From positions 59,847,760-59,911,759 of the forward strand of contig CM057005.1 of NCBI GenBank assembly GCA_029891345.1: 64,000 bases of DNA, read 5' to 3'. Below, piece by piece: positions 11,051-22,224 of the stretch. The notes under the pieces are model-generated. The model saw only the letters and a program-made list of their open reading frames with translations. It was not told the DNA's origin and did no database searches. The first letter of the stretch is position 1; the number at the start of each line of letters is the position of its first letter. The DNA is from Dryococelus australis (lineage: Eukaryota; Arthropoda; Insecta; Phasmatodea; Phasmatidae). The position numbers and the translations under genes are program-made.

Positions 11051-11684
11051 TAGGCTGTTCACGGTAAAATGAGCACTTTTGAAAGCCCTGCTTAAGATCT
11101 ATCTGTATACACGTTGTGTGTTCTTCCACCTAAGCACTTTATTCATGCGTCGGTGAAGTGAAACTGTGAAATTATTAGAAAAGTTAATATTGTAAAAATC
11201 TGCTTATTTTTACACTTCGATGAATTAAAAAAACAGAAAGCGATAGAAATTACTTAAGTTATAACAAATAGTTACCTATAGGCTATTCACGGTAAAAGTG
11301 AGCACTTTTTAAGGACCCGTTAACTTTTACCTTTTAATTCATTTCTACCTTTCCACCACTTCTTAATGTAAATATTGCAATATGACTAATAAATACAGTG
11401 TATACATTTCAACACTCTCAAAAGTTAACGTCTGAGACTGCAATAAAATATATTTATTAGAGGTTAATTCCTTTTGGGAGTGCGTTAAAAAGTGCTCACT
11501 TTACCGTGAACAGCATATAACACTTTTTATTCGACGTTAATAAGTGGAACTACTTTCTCCTTCATCGTTACCAACTTTATTGGGCACATGTCACTCTTTG
11601 CGCCCGTTAAAATATATGCAGGTAGGGGGCAGTGACTTAGTTCTAAAGTTGATTTCAAAAGTGCTCACTTTACCGTGTACAGCC
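11051..11684 (+). mobile_element. TA-long MITE interrupted by a TA-short element
   Basis: The left terminus is TAGGCTGTTCACGGTAAAAT, followed by TTAAGATCTATCTGTATACA; the right terminus is CTCACTTTACCGTGTACAGCC. A central TA-short copy (11279-11517) splits it. There is a ~35-bp deletion around 11133, where the family has TTATGTAAAATTAACATTGC. Confidence 0.85.
11279..11517 (-). mobile_element. TA-short MITE nested in TA-long
   Basis: The termini are TAGGCTATTCACGGTAAAAG and CACTTTACCGTGAACAGCATA. Removing it together with one copy of the flanking TA restores GTTACCTAACAC, which is the uninterrupted sequence in other TA-long copies (about 62.3 kb). This fixes the element ends as TAGG...CCTA and the target duplication as TA. 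Confidence 0.9.
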
Positions 11685-12953
11685 TTGAACAAATTGCTCT
11701 GAGTTATGACACGGAATCTCCGTTGAGCGGCAAACGCATATAGACTCTTGCACAGCTGTGGTCCGACTTCCATCCGGGCGGATGTGGACACAGTCGTGGC
11801 GGATGTTGCCCGTGATCCAAGGATGTGTACGTACGAAGTTAAAGTGGTAGTACATGTCTGAAAATTATAGTATTTTGTACAGAATTATAGTACGGCACAG
11901 AGAATTCCTTTGGCAGTCGTTCAGATTGACTACATCTTGTATTCTTTATAAACAACTTCAGTTTTCCATTTTAAAAATGTTTTTGAACTTACACAATTGT
12001 TACATTACACGAAGTAAGTTATTAAAAATTTAAATATGAAACATAACACGTTAGGTGCTTCTATCATGACTTATTTTAAAATCTATTTACAACGCCTTTA
12101 TGTTAGGATTGTCTTGACCGAATACATGCTATGTTGAGGTGTGAAGATCCACTGAGAACATGACTCTGTGCAACTAAAAGTTAGCGTACTATAATGAATT
12201 TGATACAGTAAATCGTACAAAGATGCGAATTATATTACAAATACTGTAATTATCGTACGGTTCACATCCCTGCGGCGTGATCTACGAGAATTTTCGCGGG
12301 AACCCCCTTTTCCCCCCAGATCTTGTCATTCCCCCTCCTCCTGCTGTACATTCCTTCGTTTCTCTATCGTTTCCTGTCTCGGCCACGGTCCACATCCGTC
12401 CTTTGGGGCTTTTCACTCACTCGCTTCCGTAAAACGGCATATGGAAAAGGAAAATTCCCCAAGCAAATCCGCTGTCGAAATTCTACCGTCTTAACCCTTT
12501 CTGTCGCAGATCACTACAACGTTTTAAACGTTGCAATGAGCAGAATTTTAGTTCGATACTTTATTGGTATCGGTCAATTTCTTTTAAACCTGACACTTGG
12601 TTCGCCTACGGTAAATAGCTTAGCTTCTGACCAATTCGATTTGTAATTTACATAAAATGTTAACAGAAACATGGGAGAACAAAATAACATATTTCCAAGA
12701 AAATATTTTTCATGATATTCAGATGGCACGGACAATTATTTTGAGCGAAGGCCATTGATTTGGTTCATTTTTGTTAAATTGCATGAAGGAAAAAATATAT
12801 TTTATTTAAATTTTGTGTAGTTTCATTTATTAGTTTTTGAGAAGTAATTTCCAGCTACCGCTGTACGTATTCAATATCACAAAGACAAAATGTGTAATAT
12901 GCTAAAACATAGAAAATAATTCGAGACTCTTGAATACCTTAGAAACTTTTGCA
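11685..12953. other. No recognisable gene
   Basis: A pyrimidine-rich patch at 12300-12430 carries a 107-codon frame (12323-12646) without recognisable domain or splice context. I see nothing else. Confidence 0.5.
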
Positions 12954-13374
12954 AAGGCTGTTCACGATAAAGTTAGCAGTTTTGAAATCAACCTTAGAAT
13001 AATGCCACTGCTCCTACCTGCGTGTATATTTTAAAGGGCTCACTGGGTGATTGGGTGACCAGTAAGTTGGTAACGATGATTGGAAAGTAGTTCCACATTT
13101 AACGTCGAATAAAAAGTGTTAGGTAACCATTTGTGATAACTTAAATTATTTCTTTCGCTTTCTGTTTTTTCAATGCACTGGAAGTGTAAAAATAACCAGA
13201 TCTCTAAAATATTTACTTTTGTAATAATTTCACTGTGTCACTTGACCGTCTCATGGATAAAGTGATGAGGTCCACGGTAATGTTAATTTTACATAAGGCG
13301 GAAGAATACATAATGTACATGCAAGTAGATCTCAAGCAGAGCTTTCAAAGTGCTCTTTTTACCGTGAACAGACT
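12954..13374 (-). mobile_element. TA-long MITE, reverse
   Basis: It starts AAGGCTGTTCACGATAAAGT and ends TTTTTACCGTGAACAGACTC. The interior, reversed, contains the GCAAGTAGATCTCAAGCAG and CATAAGGCGGAAGAATACAT blocks. It keeps the uninterrupted AAGTGTTAGGTAACC site that is disrupted in the copy at 11.05 kb. Confidence 0.85.
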
Positions 13375-14348
13375 CTAATTAAAAACATTGCATTCAAGCA
13401 CAAAATATTTACTGCGTAAATATACGATTTGTAATTACATTGATTCTTTGGTTTGGAAATGTTTAATACAGCCAAGTTTTCCTTTCAAATGATTGTTTTT
13501 GTGTATATGAAAATAACAAGTTTTAAACACACACAAAAATGTAAAAATGCAGGTATAGGAGTGCGTGAATGTTTTAAGAAATAATCATATTACGTTGAGA
13601 ACTTCAACCATAATCGCAGGTGCCGAATTTATGCAAAGTGCTTTAACTTTCACACTAGCCTCGTCTTAAATGCATTTCCAATTAATGTTAAAGTAAACCA
13701 CACAAGGCATTTGTTTGAAAGATGTATGAAGTTTTGTAAACACGTCACTCGTAAGTTCCATAAAAATATTGTTATAATCACTGAACATTAACAATAATAG
13801 CTAACAATCACTCTGCTTTGCGTTTTTTCCAAATATATTAACTTTTTCTTTTTCAAAATACTTAATTGAAATCTTTGCCAATTGCCGATAGTCATATGTA
13901 TAAAAATACTACTAACTACAAGGTTGTGAGGTCGAGTTTTCATTTGGAATTGAATACGTAATAGACTAAGTATTATGTAAATCATTACTCAGCATCCATC
14001 CAAGCTATAAACTTATAATGTTATTATATAGGCCTACTAATGAATAACTGACGTATCTCAGGAAATACAAAAACGCTAATGTGTGATAAAATATTCCCTG
14101 CAATACAAAAAAAAGACATACGCGTATCGAAAACTAAACAATTTAATTTTGCTAAACTTCTTAGCGTTTGGCTAATAGCGTTGTTTGTTCTATTGAAAAA
14201 TGGGAATCCTTTAATGGAAGACGACATTGAAATAATTATTGGGTGTGTTGAAATCCTTAAATGAAAGCTGAACGTTCTAATGGAGTATCATACAACATTT
14301 CAAATAAAAAACAAGGCAGTATAAAGTGGAGAGGGGCCAAAAATGAAT
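13375..14348. other. No recognisable gene
   Basis: The stretch is AT-rich. Two overlapping frames of about 60 codons at 14024-14264 are complementary shadows without domains. Confidence 0.5.
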
Positions 14349-14444
14349 AGGATTAGGGAGTATATTTTAATATAGACTTTAGGATTAGGGAGTATATTTT
14401 AATATAGACTTTAGGATTAGGGAGTATATTTTAATATAGACTTA
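14349..14444 (+). repeat. Three-copy 32-bp tandem repeat
   Basis: Three near-identical units start at 14349, 14381 and 14413. Each begins AGGATTAGGGAGTATATTTT and continues AATATAGACTT. The near identity implies a recent duplication. Confidence 0.95.
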
Positions 14445-15905
14445 AGCATTAGAAAGTCATTTCAAGAATATTTTGACGTTGAAAACATTCTTTGAAAGTA
14501 ATTTACAAACGGTTATGTGGGTAGAATAGTCGTATTAAGAGACACGCGGGGTAAACGTTAAGAAACATACGTGGTAAAAGGATTTCTTTTTCAAAACTAC
14601 GTAATAAAATAAAAGACGTTTTAATAATAATAATGATCGTTTATGTTTGTCAAGAACTTAATACTATAATAACGTAAAAATCTGCGAACAAAAGTGAACG
14701 CATTACTATCAACGACAGTTGAAAATATCTCTGTGGTAGCCTTTTGAAATTAGGAGATGGCAGCCCTGGACAAAGAGTTTTGCGCGCACAAGTCACAATA
14801 AAGCGCTGACTTAATGCTTATAATCTCTCTTAATTCTAAAATAAAAACAATTTACACAAACCCAACCCCACAAAGAAAATAATTTTTATTTATTTTGTAA
14901 ACAAAGTTATAACCTTAGAGTGCAAACTGATTCTGCTTATGGCTAAAAAGTGCTTGCAATATTCTTGTATGCTCTTTCGCATATATACGAGAGGAAAATA
15001 CGGAGCATTATCTTCCCCTTAATAGATACGATAAAAATTACGTTTCGTCTAAATTTAAGAAGAGAACTGCAAAGATAGTCCTCGATAATTATCAGTTATA
15101 CATTATCGAAATTACTTTTGTCAAGCACGGCGCACTGTACATATATTGCTCTTGCTAGCGAACGTTATTAACATCTAGAAGGAAGTTGTGTGATTTACAA
15201 CAGTTAATTTATTGTTTAGTCTTTGCTTAACCGCGACGTAAGCTTGGCTTCAAAATGTAAGAACTAAAATTTTTTACATTGAATTTTTAACAGCACCTAT
15301 TAAAAAACCGTCTAGGAAAATACACAACAGAATCAAACAAACTTGCGTGAAAAGTCATTATCCTTCCAGGAATACGGGAAAAATTATAGGAAAGGTTAAA
15401 AAAAACAATAGTAAGTTCAACGGTGATGAGTTATAAATACATGTTAATAAATCCCAGTTACGAAAATAATAGATTTTCTTTAACAGAACGAAATGATCCA
15501 CATACGACGTACAAGGTACCTTATTTGCTACTCTTTATTATCCTGGGAGAAAGTATTAGTACAGGGAGCATGTCACGTATGGCCTACCTCTAGAATGACA
15601 TGAGGATGGGTTGGATAATCGACCGTTCGATATATAAATATGTCGATTAGTAGCTAGTTAATAAGAGTAATTAATCAAATTAATAAAAAATAATTCTTTA
15701 AATAAAATTTATTTTATTGTTGGGTATGATATTTCTTTGATTTTCATTGTTGTAGAAAGGGCTAATTGCCGTAAGGGTCATATTGGCGGAGCAGGTTCGG
15801 TGTGGAGACTCTGAGGTCCAAGGGCCGATGACCAGAGAAGCAGGTTGTAATTGTTTATATAGGAGTTAATGTTTGTGTAAGACTGGTATAAGTAACATTT
15901 TTGTT
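14445..15905. other. No recognisable gene
   Basis: This is AT-rich sequence with no supported gene. A short inverted motif lies around 15620-15650 (AATCGACCGTTCG then ATGTCGATTA). Confidence 0.5.
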
Positions 15906-16061
15906 TGTGGATGGAGCAAGACCACATGTCACTTCTGGCCCACTAGGCAAGTGAGGTGTGGATGGACCGAGGCCATGTGTGTCTCTTCTGGCACACTAGG
16001 CGAGTGAGGTGTGGATGGAGCAAGATCACGTGTGTCACTTCTGGGCCACTAGGCGAGTGAG
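15906..16061 (+). repeat. Three-copy ~52-bp tandem repeat
   Basis: Units start at 15906, 15957 and 16010. Each reads TGTGGATGGA, a CAAGACCAC-type block, CACTTCTGGCCCACTAGGC, then GAGTGAGG, with a few substitutions. It is non-coding. Confidence 0.9.
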
Positions 16062-17079
16062 GATCATTTAAACGAATCATTTAAAAAACCGCTTTAATCA
16101 TACGTTTACCACACGCAACATTAAATCGAATTAATATAGACACAAGTTATTGAAAATTACTTTAATCATACGATAACCACAAGACAAATTCATTAAAACG
16201 ACTTACCCTGAGTACGTCGCACACGACAGATTGGAACACAAAATTTATATTAATATCGTAACGAAATATGAAGAACATTTGACAATATTTCGAACACCTG
16301 AATAAATGACATGAAACAAAGTTAATCCCACTGTACGAATTTCACACGTTCAAAATATGCAAAACTGTTAATGATTAGATTGAACACAGAAAATCATACA
16401 AGTTATTTAAATATTAACACAGGAAAAATATATTTTACACCTGCCCAGGAACGAAATAACCATCGCACACTAAATTACTCTCTTATCGCCCACGAAGCCA
16501 GGATGTCGCACTTTAAAAATCAATAAAAACAAAAAGCAAACAGTTTACAATCAAAAATACAACTACAAGCCCAGATAAGCTGAAAAAATCTCCCCCTAAT
16601 TTAATGGCCTACCACACTGATCCACACAGTCCAAATCTCCAGGTATCAAAAGAATTTCCCCATGACAAAGATCCCCTTCAACACTGACATACACATACAC
16701 AAAGTCATGCGTAGTTCACCTTCATTGGCTGTAAAAACACGCATCAAGGAACGATAAACATAAATGATCACCCAGACGTCTGTTTTTAAAACCCGTAAGT
16801 ATAATCACTTGACAAACGTGTCTTTCGCTAGCTTATATGACCACCACAACACTCGCCTGTTGCGAAAGCCTACTGCATAAACCTGACGAATGTACTTAGT
16901 TATAATGCACGTTAAAAACACACTACTGTGATCCTGTTATTACAAAAGCTTATGCCGGCGGATTGTATCTGTCGCTCTGACTCGCCTATTGTACCCATTT
17001 CTGGTAAATTAATAATAATAAATATGTTTAAATTAATAAAAACGTAATAATTATCCCAACACGCGAGAGAAAACTGTAA
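16062..17079. other. No recognisable gene; a short repeated motif
   Basis: CTTTAATCATACG followed by a run ending ACCACA occurs twice, near 16092 and 16161. Otherwise I see nothing. Confidence 0.45.
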
Positions 17080-18420
17080 GTGTATGGGACGTGACTCACT
17101 TTTCTTTGCCTTGCATTATCCAGTTAGGCAGACTGATGCTTGACTCTCGGAAAACAAACATTTCTCCGTCTGCCCGCCCCAGCTTCTCTGATATGCACAC
17201 GGTTAAAAGAAAATTGACTCTAATTCTAACAAGTTGCGAGACCACACATATTGCCTTCTCACTCCAAAATGCTTTAACGTGTTATCGGCTAGAACAAACC
17301 TCTCGTATGGCCAAGAAAGCAATATATTAATCCATTGTCGGCAGGATCAAAGAAAATTGTCACAAGTTCTAACGATGCTCAAAACCATTCATGAGAGTTC
17401 CACCCTGTCTCCTGCAAAGCTTTATCGCCAAGGACAAGCCTGTAACGCCCCCTAAGAGCACAATATATAATTCTGCTAAATGCTTCGGACGACGTGAATA
17501 CACGTCGCCAAGACATCACAGAGCCAGGTGATAGCTAAGACAAGTGAGGGGGAGTGAGAATTTCGCTCGCTTCTCTGCCTAGCGCACCAGCATGCGAACA
17601 CACTCCCCCGACATTCCCCGCAGACCTCTACTGCACCTGCGCACTTCTTCGCCATCCCCTTACACCACTTCCCCTGAACCACCTCGACCAACACCCTCAC
17701 ACAAACGTCACCGCCTGCGCTAAGCATCACCCCGAAAAATTACAGCCGCCACATTCCCTCTCCCCTGCCCCTCCAAAGACTCTACACCACATTAAGGCAC
17801 GCCACGCGGCCACCGGCGTGCGTATCGGCCGATGCGATTGTTTTTTTGCCACACTCTCCAAGGACTCCAGGAAGTGAGCCATGTGGACAGCTCAGTCGTC
17901 CGCCGCTGTGCCGGCAACGCCTCGCCATTTATATCGTTCTACAGTGCTCATCCCAGCTCCTCCACCAACTTGCTTTTGCCAGAGAACAAACAGTAACACC
18001 TGCCTAGCTCAGTTTCTCATGACTCTGCTTGCTTGAGAACACACATTTGGCCGATCCATCCCCCCTTCCTCCGAAATATTGTCGGCAAGAGTAAAGAGCT
18101 CAGCACAATACGTCACACCTCACAGCTTGCTCGAACAGACCAATTTCAAGACCATTATTTTTTTACTAATTCACCCACACATCCTCCGCCGCACGCCAAA
18201 GGCAAACTCAAGTTCTCACACTGTCAAGAAAGCAATAGATTAGTCACCTAACTGCTTCGACCAGCGATCAAAGTCTCTCCAATCACCAAGCTGACGAACG
18301 TCCCTTCCCCAGACTAACATTCACACAGTCACCAGCGCTGAATGCAGATTCCCTTTCCCATGACTGTACTATTCTCCCACCCCTGTCCACTAGGGCAGAG
18401 GAACCATTTCTAAGTCGCAT
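17080..18420 (+). repeat. Possible diverged ~140-bp tandem array, C-rich strand
   Basis: Similar blocks recur. AAGAAAATTG then TTCTAAC occurs near 17210 and 17353. ATTGTCGGCA then TCAAAG or TAAAG occurs near 17335 and 18078. AAGAAAGCAATA then ATTA occurs near 17313 and 18228. The plus strand is C-rich with few Gs in 17560-17780, which opens a 107-codon frame (17554-17877) that I do not consider coding. Confidence 0.35.
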
Positions 18421-19207
18421 TAATATTAATGAATGCTACTTTCCCTTACCCATCCCGCTGATGAGAAAACTATAACTACTTGGAAACTCCCAATGCTTTG
18501 AAAGACATGCCCTCGGACACCAAGCCTTACTTTTGCAAAAAAAACTCTCTCATTTAATAACAGCTGTAGAAAAATATATCGTTTTAGCGTGTTTGATCAG
18601 TCTTTCCTCTTCAGGGAATACATAACTTATAGACATTAAGGAAGTTCCAGCACTTCCGAAGCACATAGCTCACAATCATTCAAGCTCGATAAGCAAGCTA
18701 GAACATTCGCCTTCAAAGTGAAAAAAATAGGATTTCAGTTCTAAACTAGTTCAACAAATAAGACATTCCACTATGGATTATGTATATCATAACTCCAATG
18801 CATGCTATCAGGAAGAAATGATACTTCCGAAACCTGTGCACACTACATTCTAGTAAAAAAACTAAAAAAAAATATATCATTAAAAAAATTGATGTTATAA
18901 GTCATGTCATAATATTATTTTTCATCGATTTATATGCTATGGGTAGAACAATTTTACAACAATTAACCAGAGAAAAAGAAAATTAACAACATAAATATTT
19001 TCACTCCTTGTGAAACAGAACATTTTAACCAAATAGAAAGAGATGCATCATAAATTAAATGTAATAGATTACCACCCAAACAATATGAATAATTGCACAA
19101 TAAATTGTACATCCATTCTCCAGCAATATATATATTTTTATCAAATAACATGTAAAATATGTTTAAAAAAGTTTTTATTTCATACCAAATTTTTACAAAT
19201 CATAGTA
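18421..19207. other. No recognisable gene
   Basis: This is the flank of the virus-like element on its integrase side. I could not locate a terminal inverted repeat here. Confidence 0.45.
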
Positions 19208-20150
19208 TTATAATCTTTTAATATCCTTATTCTTCACCCACGAGATGTGTGATTTTGTAAAACCCCTCCATCGAACCAAGAACATATCTTATTTCCTTTT
19301 ATTGATTTTATCAATCAAATATTTATTTGGAGAATTGACATCTTTGCAAATTGTGTTTGTAAAAACCTCCTCCTATGAGACTGTCCATCATAGGTTTCTA
19401 GATAATAAACTCTGGGAAATGAATTTCTAATTAAAATAATTGTAAATATTTCATAAGACCAATTTGTCATTTACCATTTCTCAAAGATTCCTTTCTGCTT
19501 CGAGATACACACATATTCACCAATTTTGAACTTTGGTTGTATTTTATCTATTACTTTTATTATTATTATTATTATTATACACAGTTTTCATCAAACTACT
19601 GTTCATAATTTTTTTGGGTGCTGTCTTAATAGTTCTGTGATATTTGGAATTACAAAATTGAAGTATTTCAGACAAAACATCATCCCAATTTTAGGTGCAT
19701 TTCGATATGAAATGCTTCTATGTTAATTGCTTAATAGATTTATTAAATCATTCCACAACATTGGCTTTAAGCTCCGAATACAGTTGCATAATGATTGATA
19801 CCATATTAGGTCATTAGTTTTTGGAACAGTGCACCAAAAAAATAAAAACCCTTCTTGGTTTGAAGCGAATTTGGCCTTCTCTCCTTCAAAGCGATCTTCA
19901 TTGCATTGGTAACCCTTTTCCCAGTTCGGTTTTTCAAAGGCATTTCCCAACCATACTTTGAATAAATGTCTATTATGGTTAAAATTTATTTGCATCCCTT
20001 ATTGTATTTGGAAAGCAGAGCCATTTCACACCAATCAGCTCGAAAAAGATCATTTAAGCCTTTGGTAATTACTGGTCTTCTAGGATATCTTATCTTTGCA
20101 GGCGCATGAAGCTCTTGAGCAATCTTTGCCCATCTTCTTTCATCTCTTCA
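19208..20150 (-). pseudogene. Retroviral-type (rve) integrase of a virus-like/Polinton-like element, decayed
   Basis: Read on the minus strand, a segment around 20050 contains RYPRRPVITKGLNDLFRADW and then LTIIDIYSKYGWEMPLK, the start of an rve integrase core. The first catalytic Asp is kept (codon 20034-20036). The LQTxKG block, where the second Asp should stand, has Lys (19854-19856). The block that should carry the catalytic Glu is replaced. Downstream are KIGEYVCISK (SH3-like tail) and FLVRWRGFTKSHISWV (chromodomain-like), ending at 19208. There are several stops, for example at 19986-19988, and frameshifts. This family inserts linear DNA into host chromosomes; this copy cannot be active. 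Retroviral or Polinton origin is possible, and the neighbouring genes favour a Polinton-like virus. Confidence 0.75.
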
Positions 20151-20838
20151 ATAATAGAAACATGTTTGTTCGTATGTGAATTATTCCCAAACTCTCTCGA
20201 ATCTATGAGAAATTTTAATCTGTCAACCAATTAATTAGGATTGTTCCAATATACAGGAGAAAACTGGTTGTCAATTTCATCTTTATATATTTCACTTCCA
20301 ACTATATCGCTTAATTAATGTAGTTTTGGATGATTTTCATCATCATCTGAACTACTATTTGCATTGGTTCGACGAATAAGTTCTCTATATATCTTCAAAT
20401 CGATGTCTATATAACTGTTCACAACTTTTTAAAATAATATTTCAATCAGTCCTTCACTGACATCAGTTATGTAATCACCTACTTGAATTCTATTTTCAGG
20501 CAAAAACTTAATTCACAGAATCTCCCTAGAAACCATATATTTCCATGCCGATATACACCACATTCTGTATCGTGCGTAGAAGTAGTTTGTTTTATAACTA
20601 AATAATGTTGGGTTAATTGTGACAGCTTTTTCTTCTTTATAGGTTCTTCCAATTTAATTTCCACTGGTGTTTTATTAAATATATTTAGCTCAGAATGTAA
20701 TGTATCCAATATACTCATAACAGGTTTAAATATTTCTTCATTCAAAACATCCCATTCTATTTATGCACATTTAGCATGTGAATATTTTGCCTTTACAGAA
20801 GATACAACTTTATGTAATTCTGAAGTATAGTCAGACAT
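20110..20838 (-). pseudogene. Unrecognised gene of the virus-like element, decayed
   Basis: It starts at an ATG at 20838 (MSDYTSELHKVVSSV...). The frame is charged and contains KIKLEEP- and KKKKLSQLTQH-like stretches, an acidic SSSDDDE segment near 20340, and a C-terminal NNSHTN...SIIEEM segment near 20170 that runs into the integrase region. In-frame stops lie around 20766, 20479 and further down, with at least one frameshift near 20478. It sits directly upstream of the integrase on the same strand, as if co-transcribed. I do not know its function. Confidence 0.55.
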
Positions 20839-20879
20839 TTTCCCTTGTTTTCATTAACTTTCAACTATTTATATATGAA

Positions 20880-21305
20880 TTAAGTCGATGATGTTTTAGC
20901 AGGTGTTTTAGGTCTATTAGTTTGTGCTTTTTCAATATTATTGATTTAACTCGAAAGTGTGTCTAATTTACTCAGTTTTAATGCTCAAATTGTTACTAAA
21001 CTATTTTATTCGAGATTTCAATTTCCTTTTTCAACTCTGTTTGCATAGCTAAAGCAGATGTTTTATTGATCAATTCGACACTTACATATTTCAGTAATTT
21101 TGTCCATTTGTGTATCAAATTGTTTTGTAATCACAGTGCTTCTTATTTCATTAATTACATTTGTTGAATGTTTCAAACATTCGTTTGCTATAGTTTCTAT
21201 ATTTTGCAAAGCAATAATCACATTTGCCAATATTTCCTAAATGTAACTAATATTAGCAGACACCTTTGTAATTGTTTAAATTACATTTATTAATTTTTCT
21301 TTCAT
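20880..21305 (-). pseudogene. Putative coiled-coil protein of the virus-like element, decayed
   Basis: From an ATG at 21305 the frame reads a helical, repetitive protein (ANVIIALQNIETIANECL, then STVITKQFDTQMDKITEI), ending in a Pro/Thr/Ser tail and a stop at 20880. Several in-frame stops and a shift interrupt it. The Ile/Asn/Lys pattern suggests a coiled coil, such as a fibre or scaffold, but that is inference. It is the first minus-strand gene, facing the plus-strand gene at 21556. Confidence 0.5.
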
Positions 21306-21555
21306 AATGGATGATTGCAATTTAAATATGTTTAGTGAAATGTAATAGTAGAACCATTTAGTAATATGTCAATTATGCTGATATTAAGGGAAAATTCGTC
21401 ACAACTGCAGTCAGTATATTTCCCAGCTTTGGAGTTAGATGGAGAATAGCAAATATGTCAAATAGAATTTGTTACTTACAATAGCATCCCAAACTCCCAA
21501 ACATCGATATAGACAATCAATCGTGTACATTTAATAATGGTGAAAAAAACATATC
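21306..21555. promoter_or_regulatory. Divergent intergenic region of the virus-like element
   Basis: About 250 bp separate the ATG of the leftward coiled-coil gene from the ATG of the first rightward gene. It would have held promoters for both strands. No specific binding site can be named. Confidence 0.35.
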
Positions 21556-21930
21556 ATGATACTGGTAGGACCTTATGAGTTGGATGACTTAGAAATGTTC
21601 ATTAAAGCAACATTACCTGAAAATGTACAATTCCAATTACATGGAAATCCAGATATGTTAACTAGTGTTATGTATAGTAATGTCAATATCTATTTCACAG
21701 AAGACAATTCAATTTTCAAATATGTTAGGTTATGAAAGGAGAGTATATCCAGCTAATCAATTACAGGAATCATCAAAACAGGTTAAAATATTGTTGGTTA
21801 ATGTATGTCATATAAATGTTAATATTGTTGGCAGATCATATTTAAATAGAATACCAACAAATACAATATATAAATTCACGTGTGTGGTGGCTCCAGGTTA
21901 CAAAATAATTGAATAACCGAATACATTGAT
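21556..21930 (+). pseudogene. Conserved small protein of the virus-like element, one frameshift
   Basis: The ATG at 21556 opens a frame beginning MILVGPYELDDLEMFIKATL. It stops at a TGA near 21679, but the next frame continues the protein from 21665 (LGYERRVYPAN ... CHINVNIVGRSYLNRIP ... VVAPGYKIIE) to a stop at 21914-21916. Past that stop comes PNTLMYIPV. One base lost or gained plus a stop therefore explain the break. The alternating hydrophobic pattern suggests a beta-rich fold. I recall similar proteins beside integrase-bearing elements in invertebrate genomes, but cannot verify this here. Confidence 0.55.
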
Positions 21931-22025
21931 GTATATTCCAGTAATAGTTAACCGAAGAGATTAAATTTGATTACATTAAAAATATATATAAAAAACATGT
22001 GCATTCTGTGTTCATTACAATCAAA

Positions 22026-22220
22026 ATGGGTATTGTGTATAGTAGTCAATACACTCATAAAGCAAGCACTTCGTTTAAAAACTATGTTTCTAAAAAAAGT
22101 ATTTCGAAGAAAGTAGTTATAAAAATATGTAAACTGAAGCATAAAATGGTAATTTCAAATAAGATACCCATAACACAGGGCAAGTAATTGTTTTTAAAGG
22201 AATCAGGATATACCGTTAAT
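22026..22220 (+). pseudogene. Small basic protein of the virus-like element
   Basis: The ATG at 22026 opens a basic frame, MGIVYSSQYTHKASTSFKNY followed by several Lys, ending at 22187. After the stop the same frame continues with LFLKESGYTV up to the next gene start, so the stop looks secondary. It lies just before the long gene at 22225. It is probably a small structural or DNA-binding protein; the function is unknown. Confidence 0.5.
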
Positions 22221-22224
22221 CGAA

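Noticed and set aside
17554..17877. 107-codon plus-strand frame
   Set aside because: It arises from a G-poor, C-rich strand; composition is Pro/His/Leu-rich without any motif, and it overlaps a possible tandem repeat.
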